From positions 186,001 through 250,000 of the forward strand of contig CAXUDB010000002.1 of assembly GCA_964249755.1 (NCBI GenBank): a stretch of 64,000 bases of DNA. The letters run 5' to 3'. Source of the stretch: Ilyomonas sp964249755. Lineage in GTDB: Bacteria > Bacteroidota > Bacteroidia > Chitinophagales > Chitinophagaceae. The position numbers and the translations under genes were made by a program. The notes under the pieces were generated by a model that saw nothing but the letters and a program-made list of their open reading frames with translations, was not told the DNA's origin and searched no databases. Positions within the stretch are counted from its first letter, which is position 1. Each line of letters begins with the position of its first letter. Shown piece by piece: positions 50,550 through 59,292 of this stretch.

Positions 50550-51722
50550 GTGGCTTATCTGAAATATGCAGCGCCCTTATTGTTTGATGGTTATCGGCTG
50601 CAGGAGAACAAAGTATTAATTACAGATGATAAAGGTGTGGTGGAATCTATCGTTCCAAAAGACGAGGCGAGCGATAATGTACAAGTGCTGCAAGGCTTGC
50701 TCAGCCCGGGTTTTATTAATTGTCATTGCCATTTAGAGCTGAGTCACATGCGCGGTTTGATACCCGAAAAAACAGGTTTGGTTGACTTTGTTTTTTCAGT
50801 AGTTACGAGACGACATTTTAGCGAAGAAGAGATTCTTGATGCCATTGCAAAAGGGGAGGAGGAGATGAGGAATAATGGCATTGTAGCCGTAGGTGATATC
50901 TGTGATAATGTGCTTACGCTTTCGCAAAAACAAAAAAACAATCTTCATTACTATAATTTCATTGAAGTGAGCGGCTGGCAGCCGGAAGTAGCAGAGACGA
51001 GGCTGCAAAATTCCTTTCATTTTTACGAGTCTTTCAGTCAATTGTCTTCAAATGACCGACGTCAGTTGACTGCTTTGGTTCCTCATGCACCGTATTCAGT
51101 TTCGGAAAAGTTGTGGCATTTACTGAAGCCTTATTTTCAAAATAAAACAGTCAGCATTCACAACCAAGAAACCCAATTTGAAGATGAATTATTTATTCAG
51201 GGCAGCGGCGATTTTACACGTATGTACAGCCTGATGAAGATGGATATCAATTTCTTTTCGCCTTCGGGAAAAAGCAGTCTGCAGACTTATTTTTCCAAAC
51301 TTAAGGAAGCCAGAAACATTATGTTGGTGCACAATACATTCACCAAAGAGAAAGATGTTTTGTATGCAAAGGAGAAAGCCACACAAAGTAATCAAAACCT
51401 TTTCTTCTGTCTTTGCATCAACGCTAATTTATACATCGAAAATGCAATACCGCCGGTAGAAATGTTGTTGAAGAATGAGTGTGATATTGTGATTGGAACC
51501 GATAGCCTTGCCAGCAACCGGAGCCTGAGTGTTTTAGATGAAATGAAATCATTAAAAAAACATTTTACCTTTCTGACCATAGAACAACTGCTTCAATTTG
51601 CTACTTCGAATGGGGCAAAGGCTTTAGAGATGGATGATAAGCTGGGCAGTTTCAAACGGGGTAAACAACCAGGTGTATTGTTGTTGAAGGAGGATTTGAG
51701 TGAAGTAAAAAGGTTAGTTTAG
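50550..51722 (+). CDS. Amidohydrolase superfamily enzyme
   Basis: A 390-residue metal hydrolase; GTG start at 50550. Metal ligands are in SPGFINCHCHLELSH, VPHAPYSV, SIHNQETQFED, LVHNTF and GTDSLASN, the usual five-ligand set of the deaminase/chlorohydrolase branch. Possible activities include adenosine, guanine or aminofutalosine deamination; the aminofutalosine enzyme of menaquinone synthesis is plausible in this phylum but cannot be shown here. The stop overlaps the convergent Uma2 gene by 4 nt. Confidence 0.88.
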   Translation: MAYLKYAAPLLFDGYRLQENKVLITDDKGVVESIVPKDEASDNVQVLQGLLSPGFINCHCHLELSHMRGLIPEKTGLVDFVFSVVTRRHFSEEEILDAIAKGEEEMRNNGIVAVGDICDNVLTLSQKQKNNLHYYNFIEVSGWQPEVAETRLQNSFHFYESFSQLSSNDRRQLTALVPHAPYSVSEKLWHLLKPYFQNKTVSIHNQETQFEDELFIQGSGDFTRMYSLMKMDINFFSPSGKSSLQTYFSKLKEARNIMLVHNTFTKEKDVLYAKEKATQSNQNLFFCLCINANLYIENAIPPVEMLLKNECDIVIGTDSLASNRSLSVLDEMKSLKKHFTFLTIEQLLQFATSNGAKALEMDDKLGSFKRGKQPGVLLLKEDLSEVKRLV

Positions 51723-52249
51723 AACCGGAATTCAAAATCTAAAAGTGATGATTTAAAAAGCCCATCGGTTTGATAAGCTGTACCATAGCTTCCTTCATGC
51801 AGCGAATAAGCCAAAACGTTTCTGGTGGTAGGAGTGACAATAAAATATTCTTTTACGCCCGCCCTTTCATAAAGACTTTTCTTTTGGACTCTATCACGGT
51901 TTTTATCCGTTGACAGGACTTCAATTACGAAGTCCGGCGCTCCATAGAAATAACCATCGTCATGCAGTATGTGCATGTTTTCATTCGAGACATATATTAC
52001 GTCCGGCTGTACGGCCGAAACCAAGTTTTCAAAGTAAACATCAACGGGAGAAATGGCTACAATCCCTTTTTTTGTTTCATCTAAGTAATTGGCGATGCGT
52101 TGAAAAAACAATCCTACTAACTTCTGATGTGTGTATTTTGGTGCAGGTGACATATACAATACATTATCGATGACTTCGCACAAAGTTCCTTCAGGTAACA
52201 TCCTGAATACTTCAAGTGCTGTTTTCGGAACCTGCTCAATCGCGTCCAT
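51719..52249 (-). CDS. Uma2 family (PD-(D/E)xK) putative endonuclease
   Basis: A 176-residue protein started at the ATG at 52249 (MDAIEQVPKTALEVF). It has the Uma2 pattern: LPEGTLCEVIDNVLYMSPAP, AVQPDVIYVS, GAPDFVIEVLSTDKNRDRVQKKSLYERAGVKEYFIVTP. This includes the PD, E-x-L and K of the PD-(D/E)xK nuclease fold. The true role of these proteins is unsettled; they occur in many copies in Cyanobacteria and Bacteroidota. Its -7 element lies at 52265-52272, 15 nt upstream, inside the gap to recO. Confidence 0.88.
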   Translation of the reverse strand: MDAIEQVPKTALEVFRMLPEGTLCEVIDNVLYMSPAPKYTHQKLVGLFFQRIANYLDETKKGIVAISPVDVYFENLVSAVQPDVIYVSNENMHILHDDGYFYGAPDFVIEVLSTDKNRDRVQKKSLYERAGVKEYFIVTPTTRNVLAYSLHEGSYGTAYQTDGLFKSSLLDFEFRF

Positions 52250-52264
52250 CACAAATCTTTTTTT

Positions 52265-52272
52265 CAAAAATA
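52265..52272 (-). promoter_or_regulatory. -7 element (TATTTTTG, minus strand) of the Uma2 gene
   Basis: An exact TAnnTTTG match 15 nt before the Uma2 start codon. It lies only 11 nt past the recO stop codon, so the Uma2 gene need not be co-transcribed with recO. Confidence 0.45.
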
Positions 52273-52283
52273 AAAATTTATTC

Positions 52284-53021
52284 TTATCCCAACACTTCCT
52301 GTAAAATCGGCAAGCTTCGCATCTCGCCAAAGTCCTGAATATGCAGCGCCATAAACTGCTGATAATTTTGTGTTAGTTGGCGACGGATGGTTCGGTTCAG
52401 CTGGATCGTTTCCAAATCATTATAGAACATGATGTTCATTATGTCGGAAGTGATTCGTGCGGCCTCGCCGCTGATGTAATGCGGATGCAAGGGTATTTCG
52501 TTGATAAACATGCCTTCCATCAAATCCAGCACCGGCGTGCTTTTGCTGTAAGCGCCCTGTATCTGAAAGCCTAATTCGTTACTCAGGTGAAGTATAAAAT
52601 ACAGGGGCAGGTTAGCCGTAAATGTATCGGTGCCTTTGTCTAACTGCTTCAGCGTATCTTCTATCAAATAGAACAATTCGGGGTTGGCTTCGGGTTGTTT
52701 TAAGCTGTGCAACAGTAACTCCACAATGTACATCGCCACCGAATTTTTGATAACATCAAACAGCACATTCTGGTATAAAAAACTCCAGTTATAATCGCGG
52801 ATGAACTGCAGGTTTTTCAGTTCGTTGTGATACACCACCATATCCAGTATCGCTCCCGGCTGAAAATAGGTAGCCTTGCCTGCTGATTTCTTACCCGTTT
52901 GCCGCACGCCTTTCACAATATATGTCTGTACGCCAAATAACTCTGTATAAACCGTTGTGACCACACTGGTTTCTCCATACTTTATCGTGCGCAGCACAAT
53001 GCCTTTTGTCTTATGCGTCAT
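52284..53021 (-). CDS. recO: DNA repair protein RecO
   Basis: A 245-residue protein of the RecFOR recombination pathway. The N-terminal OB fold is KTKGIVLRTIKYGETSVVTTVYTELFGVQTYIVKGVRQTGKKSAGKATYFQPGAILDMVVYHN, and the C-terminal helical domain ends with ...LPILQEVL. The zinc-finger cysteines of some RecO proteins are absent, as is normal in Bacteroidota. The Uma2 gene follows by 34 nt. Confidence 0.93.
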   Translation of the reverse strand: MTHKTKGIVLRTIKYGETSVVTTVYTELFGVQTYIVKGVRQTGKKSAGKATYFQPGAILDMVVYHNELKNLQFIRDYNWSFLYQNVLFDVIKNSVAMYIVELLLHSLKQPEANPELFYLIEDTLKQLDKGTDTFTANLPLYFILHLSNELGFQIQGAYSKSTPVLDLMEGMFINEIPLHPHYISGEAARITSDIMNIMFYNDLETIQLNRTIRRQLTQNYQQFMALHIQDFGEMRSLPILQEVLG

Positions 53022-53114
53022 ACTACATAAATATAGTACATCCTATCCGTTTATAAATGCAACATTTATCAAAAAAAAGGTAATGTTATGGTGTTACGGA
53101 AAGGCGAATAAACA

Positions 53115-53714
53115 TCAGTCTTTTTGGTTCGGCGGCTCATGTTCAATGGCTCTTTCTACATGGCGGTCGGGTATCAGCCAGATGGCAGACTGAAGGAAAA
53201 ACAGGAAAAGCGAAATAAAAGAATTCACATATGCAAGTGGTATTGCCAGCAAAACAATAGCCATCGAAATAATGGCTTTCGCCGTTTGTCTGCGCAGTGC
53301 TTTTGCCAGCTCTTCCGACATTGGGTTGCTCTGCAGAATGTAACGCTGCAAAATAGCATAAGCTCCGCCGCATAGCGTCGCAATAAGTGCATATACAATT
53401 ATCGTATGAGGAGTAAAATGATTCTCGCCCATCCAGGCAGTCGCAAAAGGAATCAGCGACAACCAGAACAGCAAATGAATATTTGCCAGCAGAATACTAG
53501 AGTTTACCTTCTTCACCGCTTGCAGCAAATGATGGTGGTTACCCCAGTAAATGCCCACGAATAAAAAAGAAATGACATAGCTGATGAACACTGGTAACAG
53601 GTGTTCCAGATCTTCCCATTTATCGCTCTCCGGCACTTTCAGTTCTAACACCATAATGGTGATGATGATTGCCAGCACACCATCGCTGAAAGCTTCCAGT
53701 CTTGTCTTGGTCAT
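53115..53714 (-). CDS. TMEM175/DUF1211 family potassium-channel-like protein
   Basis: A 199-residue six-helix membrane protein. It starts TKTRLEAFSDGVLAIIITIMVLELKVP, the R-x3-F-S-D signature of the bacterial TMEM175 family, whose members are potassium-leak channels built as tetramers of six-helix subunits. Pore-lining helix 1 residues are I, L and T. The C-terminal tail is polar (PDRHVERAIEHEPPNQKD). Confidence 0.9.
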   Translation of the reverse strand: MTKTRLEAFSDGVLAIIITIMVLELKVPESDKWEDLEHLLPVFISYVISFLFVGIYWGNHHHLLQAVKKVNSSILLANIHLLFWLSLIPFATAWMGENHFTPHTIIVYALIATLCGGAYAILQRYILQSNPMSEELAKALRRQTAKAIISMAIVLLAIPLAYVNSFISLFLFFLQSAIWLIPDRHVERAIEHEPPNQKD

Positions 53715-53849
53715 ACGCTAAAACTTGGCTTGCAAAATAGAAACAAAATAAGAATGTATATATAGCTAAAAAGAAAGACACAACCGCTATATGATACTTG
53801 CCCTCTTTTACGTTACTATTGCATCATCAATCATTAGTAACTACTTCTT

Positions 53850-55316
53850 GTGAGGCGAGCCTGCATTGCTGTTTTATCAGTTCTCATGTCCGTTGTGTGT
53901 GCAAGCGCGCAATCCTATACCGGCTATGATGTTTCTTCTTATACCGGTGTTTACGGAACACTGTTTAATCCTGCTAATATTTTAGATCACCGCTTTCGTG
54001 CCGATGTAAATTTGATGGGCTTTTCCACCGGCATTCAGAACAATATACTCAGCATAGATGCGGGCGATAAAGAGAATTATACACGCGTCCCTTACCCGAT
54101 AAAAAAAGATGGCCGTGCCGGAACACTCACCGATATTCTCGGCCCGGGTTTTATGCTGCGGCTCAACGATAAAAACGCCATTGCCGTTACTTCGCGTTTC
54201 CGTTTTCAGGCGAATGCCGACCGGCTCGACCACAATATGCTCAACATTGCTTTGCAGGACGATCCTACTCAGTTTGACCAAACAACGGTGAACTTTAAGG
54301 GCGGTGCTATTCAGGCACATGCCTGGAATGAGCTTGCCTTTACTTATAGCCGCCAGATTGGTGTGCGCGATTTTGGCGTTTGGAAGGCTGCGGTTTCTTT
54401 AAAGTTATTAGGCGGGCAAGGCGGCGCTTATCTCACTGCCAACCACCTTTCTTTTACTTATGACGACTCTATCAAAGCTGATGTTACACAGCTACTACAG
54501 TACGGCGGCGCAGTTAATTCCGATGGTAATATCAACGTCAATTATGCCGATTTTATGGATGACTGGGATGACAACTACAAGTACAATTTTTTTCGCCAAC
54601 CCGGTATCGGGGCAGATATTGGCATAACCTACGAATACCGCGATATCATGCAAGTGTATGAGACTGCTTACAACGAAGAAACTAACAACTACAAGTGGAA
54701 AGCCGGCGCTTCCATCAGCGATATTGGCAGCATCCGCTATCGTTCCTCGCCCAACTCTTACAACACGCATCTCACCGGTCAGCAATACATTTTCGAAGAC
54801 CTTCGCCCGCCCGACGACAGCACTACCATCGTAAGCATCGCCAACTTTTATAAAGGTAAATTTCCAGGTCGCCCGTCTGATACCCACTTTACCATGGACT
54901 TGCCCACCACGCTGCATCTTACGTTCGATTACAGCATTAATCCCTGGTTCTCTGCGGCGGCGCACTTGTCTGTTCCTATCATCACTTCGCAGCCTTCTTA
55001 TTACATCGGTACGCATACACTCACACAACTTTCCGTTACACCCCGCGCCGAGCTTTCCTGGGCAGGATTTTATTTGCCGCTCACTTATCAGTTTGCCGGC
55101 GGCTTTCAAAGCGGCATGGCGTTCCGTATCGGTCCGCTCACCATCGGTTCTGCCTCGCTCATCAACCTCGGCCTTCTTCGTAAAGGGCGCAGCGCAGATG
55201 CCTATTTTATTCTCCGTGTTCCCCTGTTCAAACAACGTCCTTACGAAGCCGAAGAAGAGTCTCAGCAAATTAAATTTAACAAACGCCAGAAGAAAACTTT
55301 GCAATGCCCGGGGTAA
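53850..55316 (+). CDS. DUF5723-type outer-membrane-like protein
   Basis: A 488-residue exported protein; GTG start at 53850. Signal peptide MRRACIAVLSVLMSVVCASAQ. The body has alternating beta-strand patterns (LMLRLNDKNAIAVTSRFR; GVWKAAVSLKLLGGQGGAYL; FRIGPLTIGSASLINLGLL) typical of an outer-membrane barrel of the DUF5723 type (ends FILRVPLF). A basic QRPYEAEEE...KFNKRQKK tail follows. Function unknown. It is followed by 500 bp without genes. Confidence 0.8.
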   Translation: MRRACIAVLSVLMSVVCASAQSYTGYDVSSYTGVYGTLFNPANILDHRFRADVNLMGFSTGIQNNILSIDAGDKENYTRVPYPIKKDGRAGTLTDILGPGFMLRLNDKNAIAVTSRFRFQANADRLDHNMLNIALQDDPTQFDQTTVNFKGGAIQAHAWNELAFTYSRQIGVRDFGVWKAAVSLKLLGGQGGAYLTANHLSFTYDDSIKADVTQLLQYGGAVNSDGNINVNYADFMDDWDDNYKYNFFRQPGIGADIGITYEYRDIMQVYETAYNEETNNYKWKAGASISDIGSIRYRSSPNSYNTHLTGQQYIFEDLRPPDDSTTIVSIANFYKGKFPGRPSDTHFTMDLPTTLHLTFDYSINPWFSAAAHLSVPIITSQPSYYIGTHTLTQLSVTPRAELSWAGFYLPLTYQFAGGFQSGMAFRIGPLTIGSASLINLGLLRKGRSADAYFILRVPLFKQRPYEAEEESQQIKFNKRQKKTLQCPG

Positions 55317-55369
55317 GATGATGAGTTGTGAGTGGTGAATAGTGAGTACAAATACAAAGAACAGCCATG

Positions 55370-55464
55370 ATGGGACAGAAGACGGCAACTCCGATTAGGC
55401 ATCGTTGCGTCGCACTCTTCTACGCTTTGAAAACAATTGAGCTTTTATTAAAGCGGATATTTTT
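55370..55464. repeat. Dispersed ~95-bp repeat, copy 2
   Basis: Aligns with 39933-40028 over its full length, with the same 16-mer TTGCGTCGCACTCTTC and the same tail GCTTTTATTAAAGCGGATATT. The matched positions are spread along the whole element. It sits in an intergenic region, same strand. Confidence 0.75.
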
Positions 55465-55489
55465 CTGCCACAGCAGCACAAAGTTTTAT

Positions 55490-55521
55490 AACGCAGTCAG
55501 GGTTGCAACCCTAACAGCGTT
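55490..55521. repeat. REP-like 32-bp palindrome
   Basis: AACGC - AGTC - AGGGTTGCAACCCT - AACA - GCGTT: perfect 14-bp core palindrome with matching outer arms. The core is shared with 42629-42638 and the outer CAG...CTGTCAGCGTT design with 63446-63475. Confidence 0.65.
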
Positions 55522-55783
55522 CTGTTTTATAGAGTGCGAAGCAGTCCACAAAAAGGATGGTTTGTAATAATGGATGCAATAACCACATCAACTATTTACT
55601 TCGATAGATCCATCTCTCACAAATCCTAAGCATCCTACTCATCTCAGTTCAGACAATCCTAAATATCCGTGCACGCAGTCCGTGTCATCCGTGTTCCATC
55701 ACCCTCTCCCCAAATCCCCGTTAAATCACCTAAGTCTGACACTGTGATGATACAGGTGGAAAGGAAACACGGCGATGCCATCG

Positions 55784-55791
55784 TACCTTTG
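55784..55791 (+). promoter_or_regulatory. -7 element (TACCTTTG) of korB
   Basis: An exact TAnnTTTG match 24 nt before the start codon at 55816. Confidence 0.5.
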
Positions 55792-55815
55792 CAACCGAAA
55801 TTTTAGAACAAGACC

Positions 55816-56871
55816 ATGATTGATACAATCGCAGAGATAACGGCAAAACAAAAGTTCGCCGTCACCCTTACCGCAAAAGATTTTACTACCGATCAGGAAG
55901 TGCGTTGGTGCCCCGGCTGCGGCGATTATTCTATTCTTGCCCAGGTGCAAAAAGTGATGCCTACACTCGGCATTCCTAAAGAAGATATTGTAATTATCAG
56001 CGGCATCGGCTGCAGCAGCCGTTTTCCTTATTATATGAACACCTATGGCATGCATTCTATTCATGGTCGTGCCACCGCTATTGCCAGCGGTTTAAAAGCC
56101 ACACGTCCCGAATTGAGTGTGTGGATTGTAACCGGCGATGGTGACGCGCTCAGCATCGGTGGCAATCATACTATCCACCTGCTGCGCCGCAATTTCGATG
56201 TGAACATTCTCTTGTTCAACAACCAGATTTATGGTTTGACGAAAGGACAGTATTCGCCTACATCTGAAGAAAATAAAATTACCAAAAGCACGCCCTACGG
56301 AAGCATAGATCATCCCTTTAATCCACTTGCATTGGCAATGGGTGCAGATGCCTCTTTTATTGCCCGCAGCATAGACAGAGACCCGAAACATTTGCAGGCA
56401 ATGTTGTTGCGCAGCCAGGCTCATAAAGGCGCATCTTTTTTAGAAATCTACCAGAACTGCAACATCTTTAACGACGGCGCTTTTGAAATCTTTACAGAGA
56501 AAGCCACCAAGCCCGAAGAAGCCCTGTTTTTAGAAAGAGGCAAACCTTTGCTGTTTGGCGCTTCTATGCAGAAAGGGATAAAACTGGATGGCATCAAACC
56601 GGTTGTCGTCACATTGGGTGAAGAAGCTTCCGAAGATGATTTATGGATACATGACGAGAACGATTTTTACAAAGCCCAGCTTCTCATCCGCATGTTCGAT
56701 GATCCGAGGATCGAAGGACATTTTCCCCGCCCGTTCGGCGTGTTTTACGAAGCTGACAGAGCTTGTTACGAAGATGTAATGCGGCTTCAGATTGAAGAAA
56801 CCATTGCTACCAAAGGCGCCGGTGATCTGGATAAATTATTACGAGGTAAAGAAGTGTGGGAAATTGCTTAG
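55816..56871 (+). CDS. korB: 2-oxoacid:ferredoxin oxidoreductase, beta subunit
   Basis: A 351-residue thiamine-diphosphate-binding subunit that decarboxylates a 2-oxoacid (probably 2-oxoglutarate) and passes electrons to ferredoxin. The N-terminal RWCPGCGDYSILAQVQKV carries cluster cysteines; the ThDP motif is TGDGDALSIGGNHTIHLLRRNFDVNILLFNNQIYGLTKGQYSPTSE. The alpha subunit, usually the gene just upstream, is not in the flanking 500-bp gap or the adjacent genes; it must lie elsewhere. Confidence 0.92.
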   Translation: MIDTIAEITAKQKFAVTLTAKDFTTDQEVRWCPGCGDYSILAQVQKVMPTLGIPKEDIVIISGIGCSSRFPYYMNTYGMHSIHGRATAIASGLKATRPELSVWIVTGDGDALSIGGNHTIHLLRRNFDVNILLFNNQIYGLTKGQYSPTSEENKITKSTPYGSIDHPFNPLALAMGADASFIARSIDRDPKHLQAMLLRSQAHKGASFLEIYQNCNIFNDGAFEIFTEKATKPEEALFLERGKPLLFGASMQKGIKLDGIKPVVVTLGEEASEDDLWIHDENDFYKAQLLIRMFDDPRIEGHFPRPFGVFYEADRACYEDVMRLQIEETIATKGAGDLDKLLRGKEVWEIA

Positions 56872-56889
56872 GGAAGAAACAAGAAATAA

Positions 56890-56939
56890 GAATCAAGAGA
56901 CAAGTATATAAGATAAATGACGTTCTTGTATCTTGATTC
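56890..56939. terminator. Inverted repeat between convergent korB and the JmjC-like gene
   Basis: GAATCAAGAGACAAG (56890-56904) and CTTGTATCTTGATTC (56925-56939), 14 of 15 matching, 20-nt loop. Located 18 nt after the korB stop; likely a two-way terminator. Confidence 0.65.
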
Positions 56940-56947
56940 TTGTTCCT

Positions 56948-57829
56948 TTACACCGCCAGCTCCTTCTCCGCAGCTGCATATATTTTTTTCTGTTTCCAGT
57001 TGTACCATTTTATCGGCATGGTCTTCTTCATCAACGTATCTATGTTGCGCATGCCTACTACATTCCAAGCACCTTTTAATTTGCCTGCCATGGTGTTGTC
57101 AAAGGCACGAAGGCTCATAGCAAAACCACTTTCCAAATATTCCATGTGGTGCCAGTAACCGCTGGGCATGAATAAAGTATCGCCATGCTCTAAAGTAACG
57201 TCAAAGCCTTTGGCAAGATCTACAGCCGGAAATTTTTGCAAATCAATTTTACTTTTACTGCTGTCATAATAGTTGCTGAAATCGGCTAAGCTCAGCACTT
57301 CGAAAGGCTTTCGGTAGAGTTTATATTTTTCTTTATTCGGAAACAGCAACACCCGCTTTTTACCCATAAATTGGGTATGCACCAGATTAGGGAAATCAAT
57401 ATCGAAATGCATATGTGTAATGGAGCCTTGCCCGCCAGCGAACATAGAGGGAAGACTCTTTAAAAAGCCTTTCACATACAGTTCCGGCCACACAAAATCC
57501 TGCTTCAATTGTGGCGCATGACTAAAAATGTTGAAAAAGAAAATGCGCCATTCTGCAGGGCCTTTTCTTATCATGTCTATATATTCACCAAAGGTGGTAT
57601 AACCATCAGCTTTATTGATGGGTGTATAGGCATCACTTTTAATATTGTTATAGATAGGTATTTTCTTATCGCCGGCAACTTCTTTCAGGTAATCCCAGGT
57701 CCATTTGTTGTAAGCCGGCCATTGTTTCGACAGGTTACGAATTACAACCGGAACCTTTGGCTCATAGTATTTTTTCTTAAAATCTTCAGGTGTTATATCG
57801 TTCACCACATCTACCGGCTGCAGTTGCAT
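56948..57829 (-). CDS. Cupin-like JmjC-domain (Cupin_8) protein
   Basis: A 293-residue protein with the JmjC/cupin_8 fold. Typical opening PVVIRNLSKQWPAYNKWTWDYL; iron-binding segment GSITHMHFDIDFPN with the H-x-D pair; distal His in HGDTLFMPSGYWHHMEYLESG. These 2-oxoglutarate/Fe(II) enzymes hydroxylate proteins or small molecules; the target is not known. A -7 TAAATTTG (57847-57854, minus strand) lies 17 nt before its start. Confidence 0.87.
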   Translation of the reverse strand: MQLQPVDVVNDITPEDFKKKYYEPKVPVVIRNLSKQWPAYNKWTWDYLKEVAGDKKIPIYNNIKSDAYTPINKADGYTTFGEYIDMIRKGPAEWRIFFFNIFSHAPQLKQDFVWPELYVKGFLKSLPSMFAGGQGSITHMHFDIDFPNLVHTQFMGKKRVLLFPNKEKYKLYRKPFEVLSLADFSNYYDSSKSKIDLQKFPAVDLAKGFDVTLEHGDTLFMPSGYWHHMEYLESGFAMSLRAFDNTMAGKLKGAWNVVGMRNIDTLMKKTMPIKWYNWKQKKIYAAAEKELAV

Positions 57830-57846
57830 TTGGATATATTTTTGCG

Positions 57847-57854
57847 CAAATTTA
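57847..57854 (-). promoter_or_regulatory. -7 element (TAAATTTG, minus strand) of the JmjC-like gene
   Basis: An exact TAnnTTTG match 17 nt upstream of the start codon. Confidence 0.45.
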
Positions 57855-57935
57855 AAATGAACTTGCTGTTAAGAGATAACAAAATCAGTTCTTAATATCG
57901 CGCAGCAATTATTCATCACAAAGAAAAAGCAGCAT

Positions 57936-58553
57936 ATGTTACTACATATTCATCCTGATAATCCTAATCCCCGCAATATTAAAACGGTAGTAGAATGTTT
58001 GCAGGATGGTGGCATCGTTATTTACCCTACCGATACCATCTATGGTTTGGGTTGCAACATCTTTCAGCAAAAAGCCATCACCCGCATTGCGCAAATAAAA
58101 GGTGTAGATCCCGCCAAAGCGCAGTTGAGTTTTGTGTGCTACGACCTGAGCGATTTGAGCAAATACACACGCAGTATCTCAACCCCGTTATACCGGTTGT
58201 TGAAAAACTATTTGCCGGGTCCTTACACATTCATTCTGCCCGCCAGCAAAGAAGTGCCGAAGATTTTGCAAAGTAAGAAAAGCACCATTGGTCTGCGTGT
58301 GCCCGACAACAATATTGCCCGAACCATTGTGCAGCAATTAGGCTCACCCATCTTATCGGCATCACTGCCCGGCGAGATGGTGGAAGAATATACCGACCCC
58401 GAACTGATATATGAAAACTTTAAAAACCGAGTGGATATTATTATTGACGGCGGTACCGGGGGTATGGTTCCTTCTACCATTGTAGATTGTACAAGCGATG
58501 ATTATGTAGTAACCCGCCAGGGCGCTGGTGAATGGAACGAAACGGAAGCATAA
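57936..58553 (+). CDS. Sua5/YciO/YrdC family protein (threonylcarbamoyl-AMP synthase type)
   Basis: A 205-residue protein that, like E. coli YciO, is short and lacks the extra Sua5 domain. Motifs: IVIYPTDTIYGLGCNIF (ATP/threonine site), KAQLSFVCYDLSDLSKYTR and LPGPYTFILPASKEVPKIL, plus SSTIVDCTSDDYVVTRQGAGEW near the end. YrdC/Sua5 makes the precursor for t6A37 in tRNA; the YciO branch is less certain. Confidence 0.9.
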   Translation: MLLHIHPDNPNPRNIKTVVECLQDGGIVIYPTDTIYGLGCNIFQQKAITRIAQIKGVDPAKAQLSFVCYDLSDLSKYTRSISTPLYRLLKNYLPGPYTFILPASKEVPKILQSKKSTIGLRVPDNNIARTIVQQLGSPILSASLPGEMVEEYTDPELIYENFKNRVDIIIDGGTGGMVPSTIVDCTSDDYVVTRQGAGEWNETEA

Positions 58554-58628
58554 TGATGTAATAAATAAGATTGAATATTTAATAGTAGCTCGAAGTTTGT
58601 CTCAATAGTAAATATTATCTCTTAAATA

Positions 58629-59201
58629 TTAAATCTTGAAGCTTCTCCGGTGATGTTCGCAGAGCCCGTGGTCTTCAATCGCATTCCGGTGTTGCTGTGT
58701 GCCATAGCCTTTGTTTTGTTTCCATTGATAATGTGGGTATTGTTCATGTAATGCCGTCATATAATCATCGCGGTACGTTTTAGCTAAAATGGAAGCGGCA
58801 GCTATGCTGGCATACAGGCTGTCGCCCTTTACAATACATTGGTGTGGCACAAAAGGATAAGGCATGAAACGGTTGCCATCGATCAGTAACAATTCAGGCT
58901 TTACTTTCAAACCATCTAACGCCAGATGCATGGCTTTGAAAGAAGCTTTGAGAATATTGATTTGGTCTATTTCAGTACAGCTTACACTGGCAACGCCATA
59001 AGCGATCGCTTCTCTTTCTATCACCGGTCTTAACTGGTTGCGCTGTGCAGCCGATAACTGTTTGCTATCATTCAGCAAAGGATGAAAAAATGTTTTGGGT
59101 AAAATGACAGCCGCCGCAAACACAGGTCCCGCATAGCATCCGCGCCCGGCTTCATCGCAACCGGCTTCTATCAAAGTTTCGTTGTAGAATGCGTTGAGCA
59201 A
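58629..59201 (-). CDS. rnhB: Ribonuclease HII
   Basis: A 190-residue nuclease that removes ribonucleotides from RNA-DNA hybrids. I start at the TTG at 59201 (MLNAFYNETLIEAGCDEAGRG). The family normally begins about there, and a -7 TATGTTTG lies 16 nt upstream; the ATG at 59294 would overlap the divergent gene's start and is unlikely. Motifs: DEAGRGCYAGPV (two catalytic acids), LLNDSKQL, INILKASFKAMHLAL, LLIDGNRFMP, KGDSLYASIAAASILAKTYRDDYM with the third acid, YPHYQWKQNKGYGTQQH. Confidence 0.9.
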   Translation of the reverse strand: MLNAFYNETLIEAGCDEAGRGCYAGPVFAAAVILPKTFFHPLLNDSKQLSAAQRNQLRPVIEREAIAYGVASVSCTEIDQINILKASFKAMHLALDGLKVKPELLLIDGNRFMPYPFVPHQCIVKGDSLYASIAAASILAKTYRDDYMTALHEQYPHYQWKQNKGYGTQQHRNAIEDHGLCEHHRRSFKI

Positions 59202-59216
59202 GGTTATTTCTTTATA

Positions 59217-59271
59217 CAAACATAAAGTCTTTCTACAGCACAACAGGCACAGGGCGTATGGTCTATTTTTG
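59217..59271. promoter_or_regulatory. Divergent promoters of rnhB and the heme A synthase gene
   Basis: Minus-strand -7 TATGTTTG (59224-59217) for rnhB and plus-strand -7 TATTTTTG (59264-59271) for the synthase, 39 bp apart. Both are exact TAnnTTTG matches. The -33 boxes were not clear. Confidence 0.55.
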
Positions 59272-59292
59272 CATTTCTTTTCAATCGCATTC

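Larger units (their letters stand above)
55317..55815. other. Intergenic region with dispersed repeats before korB
   Basis: No gene seen. It holds copy 2 of the dispersed ~95-bp repeat (55370-55464), a REP-like palindrome (55490-55521), degenerate short repeats (ATCCTAAGCATCC, ATCCTAAATATCC near 55625-55668; CCGTGTCATCCGTGT near 55679) and the korB -7 element (55784-55791). Confidence 0.65.
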
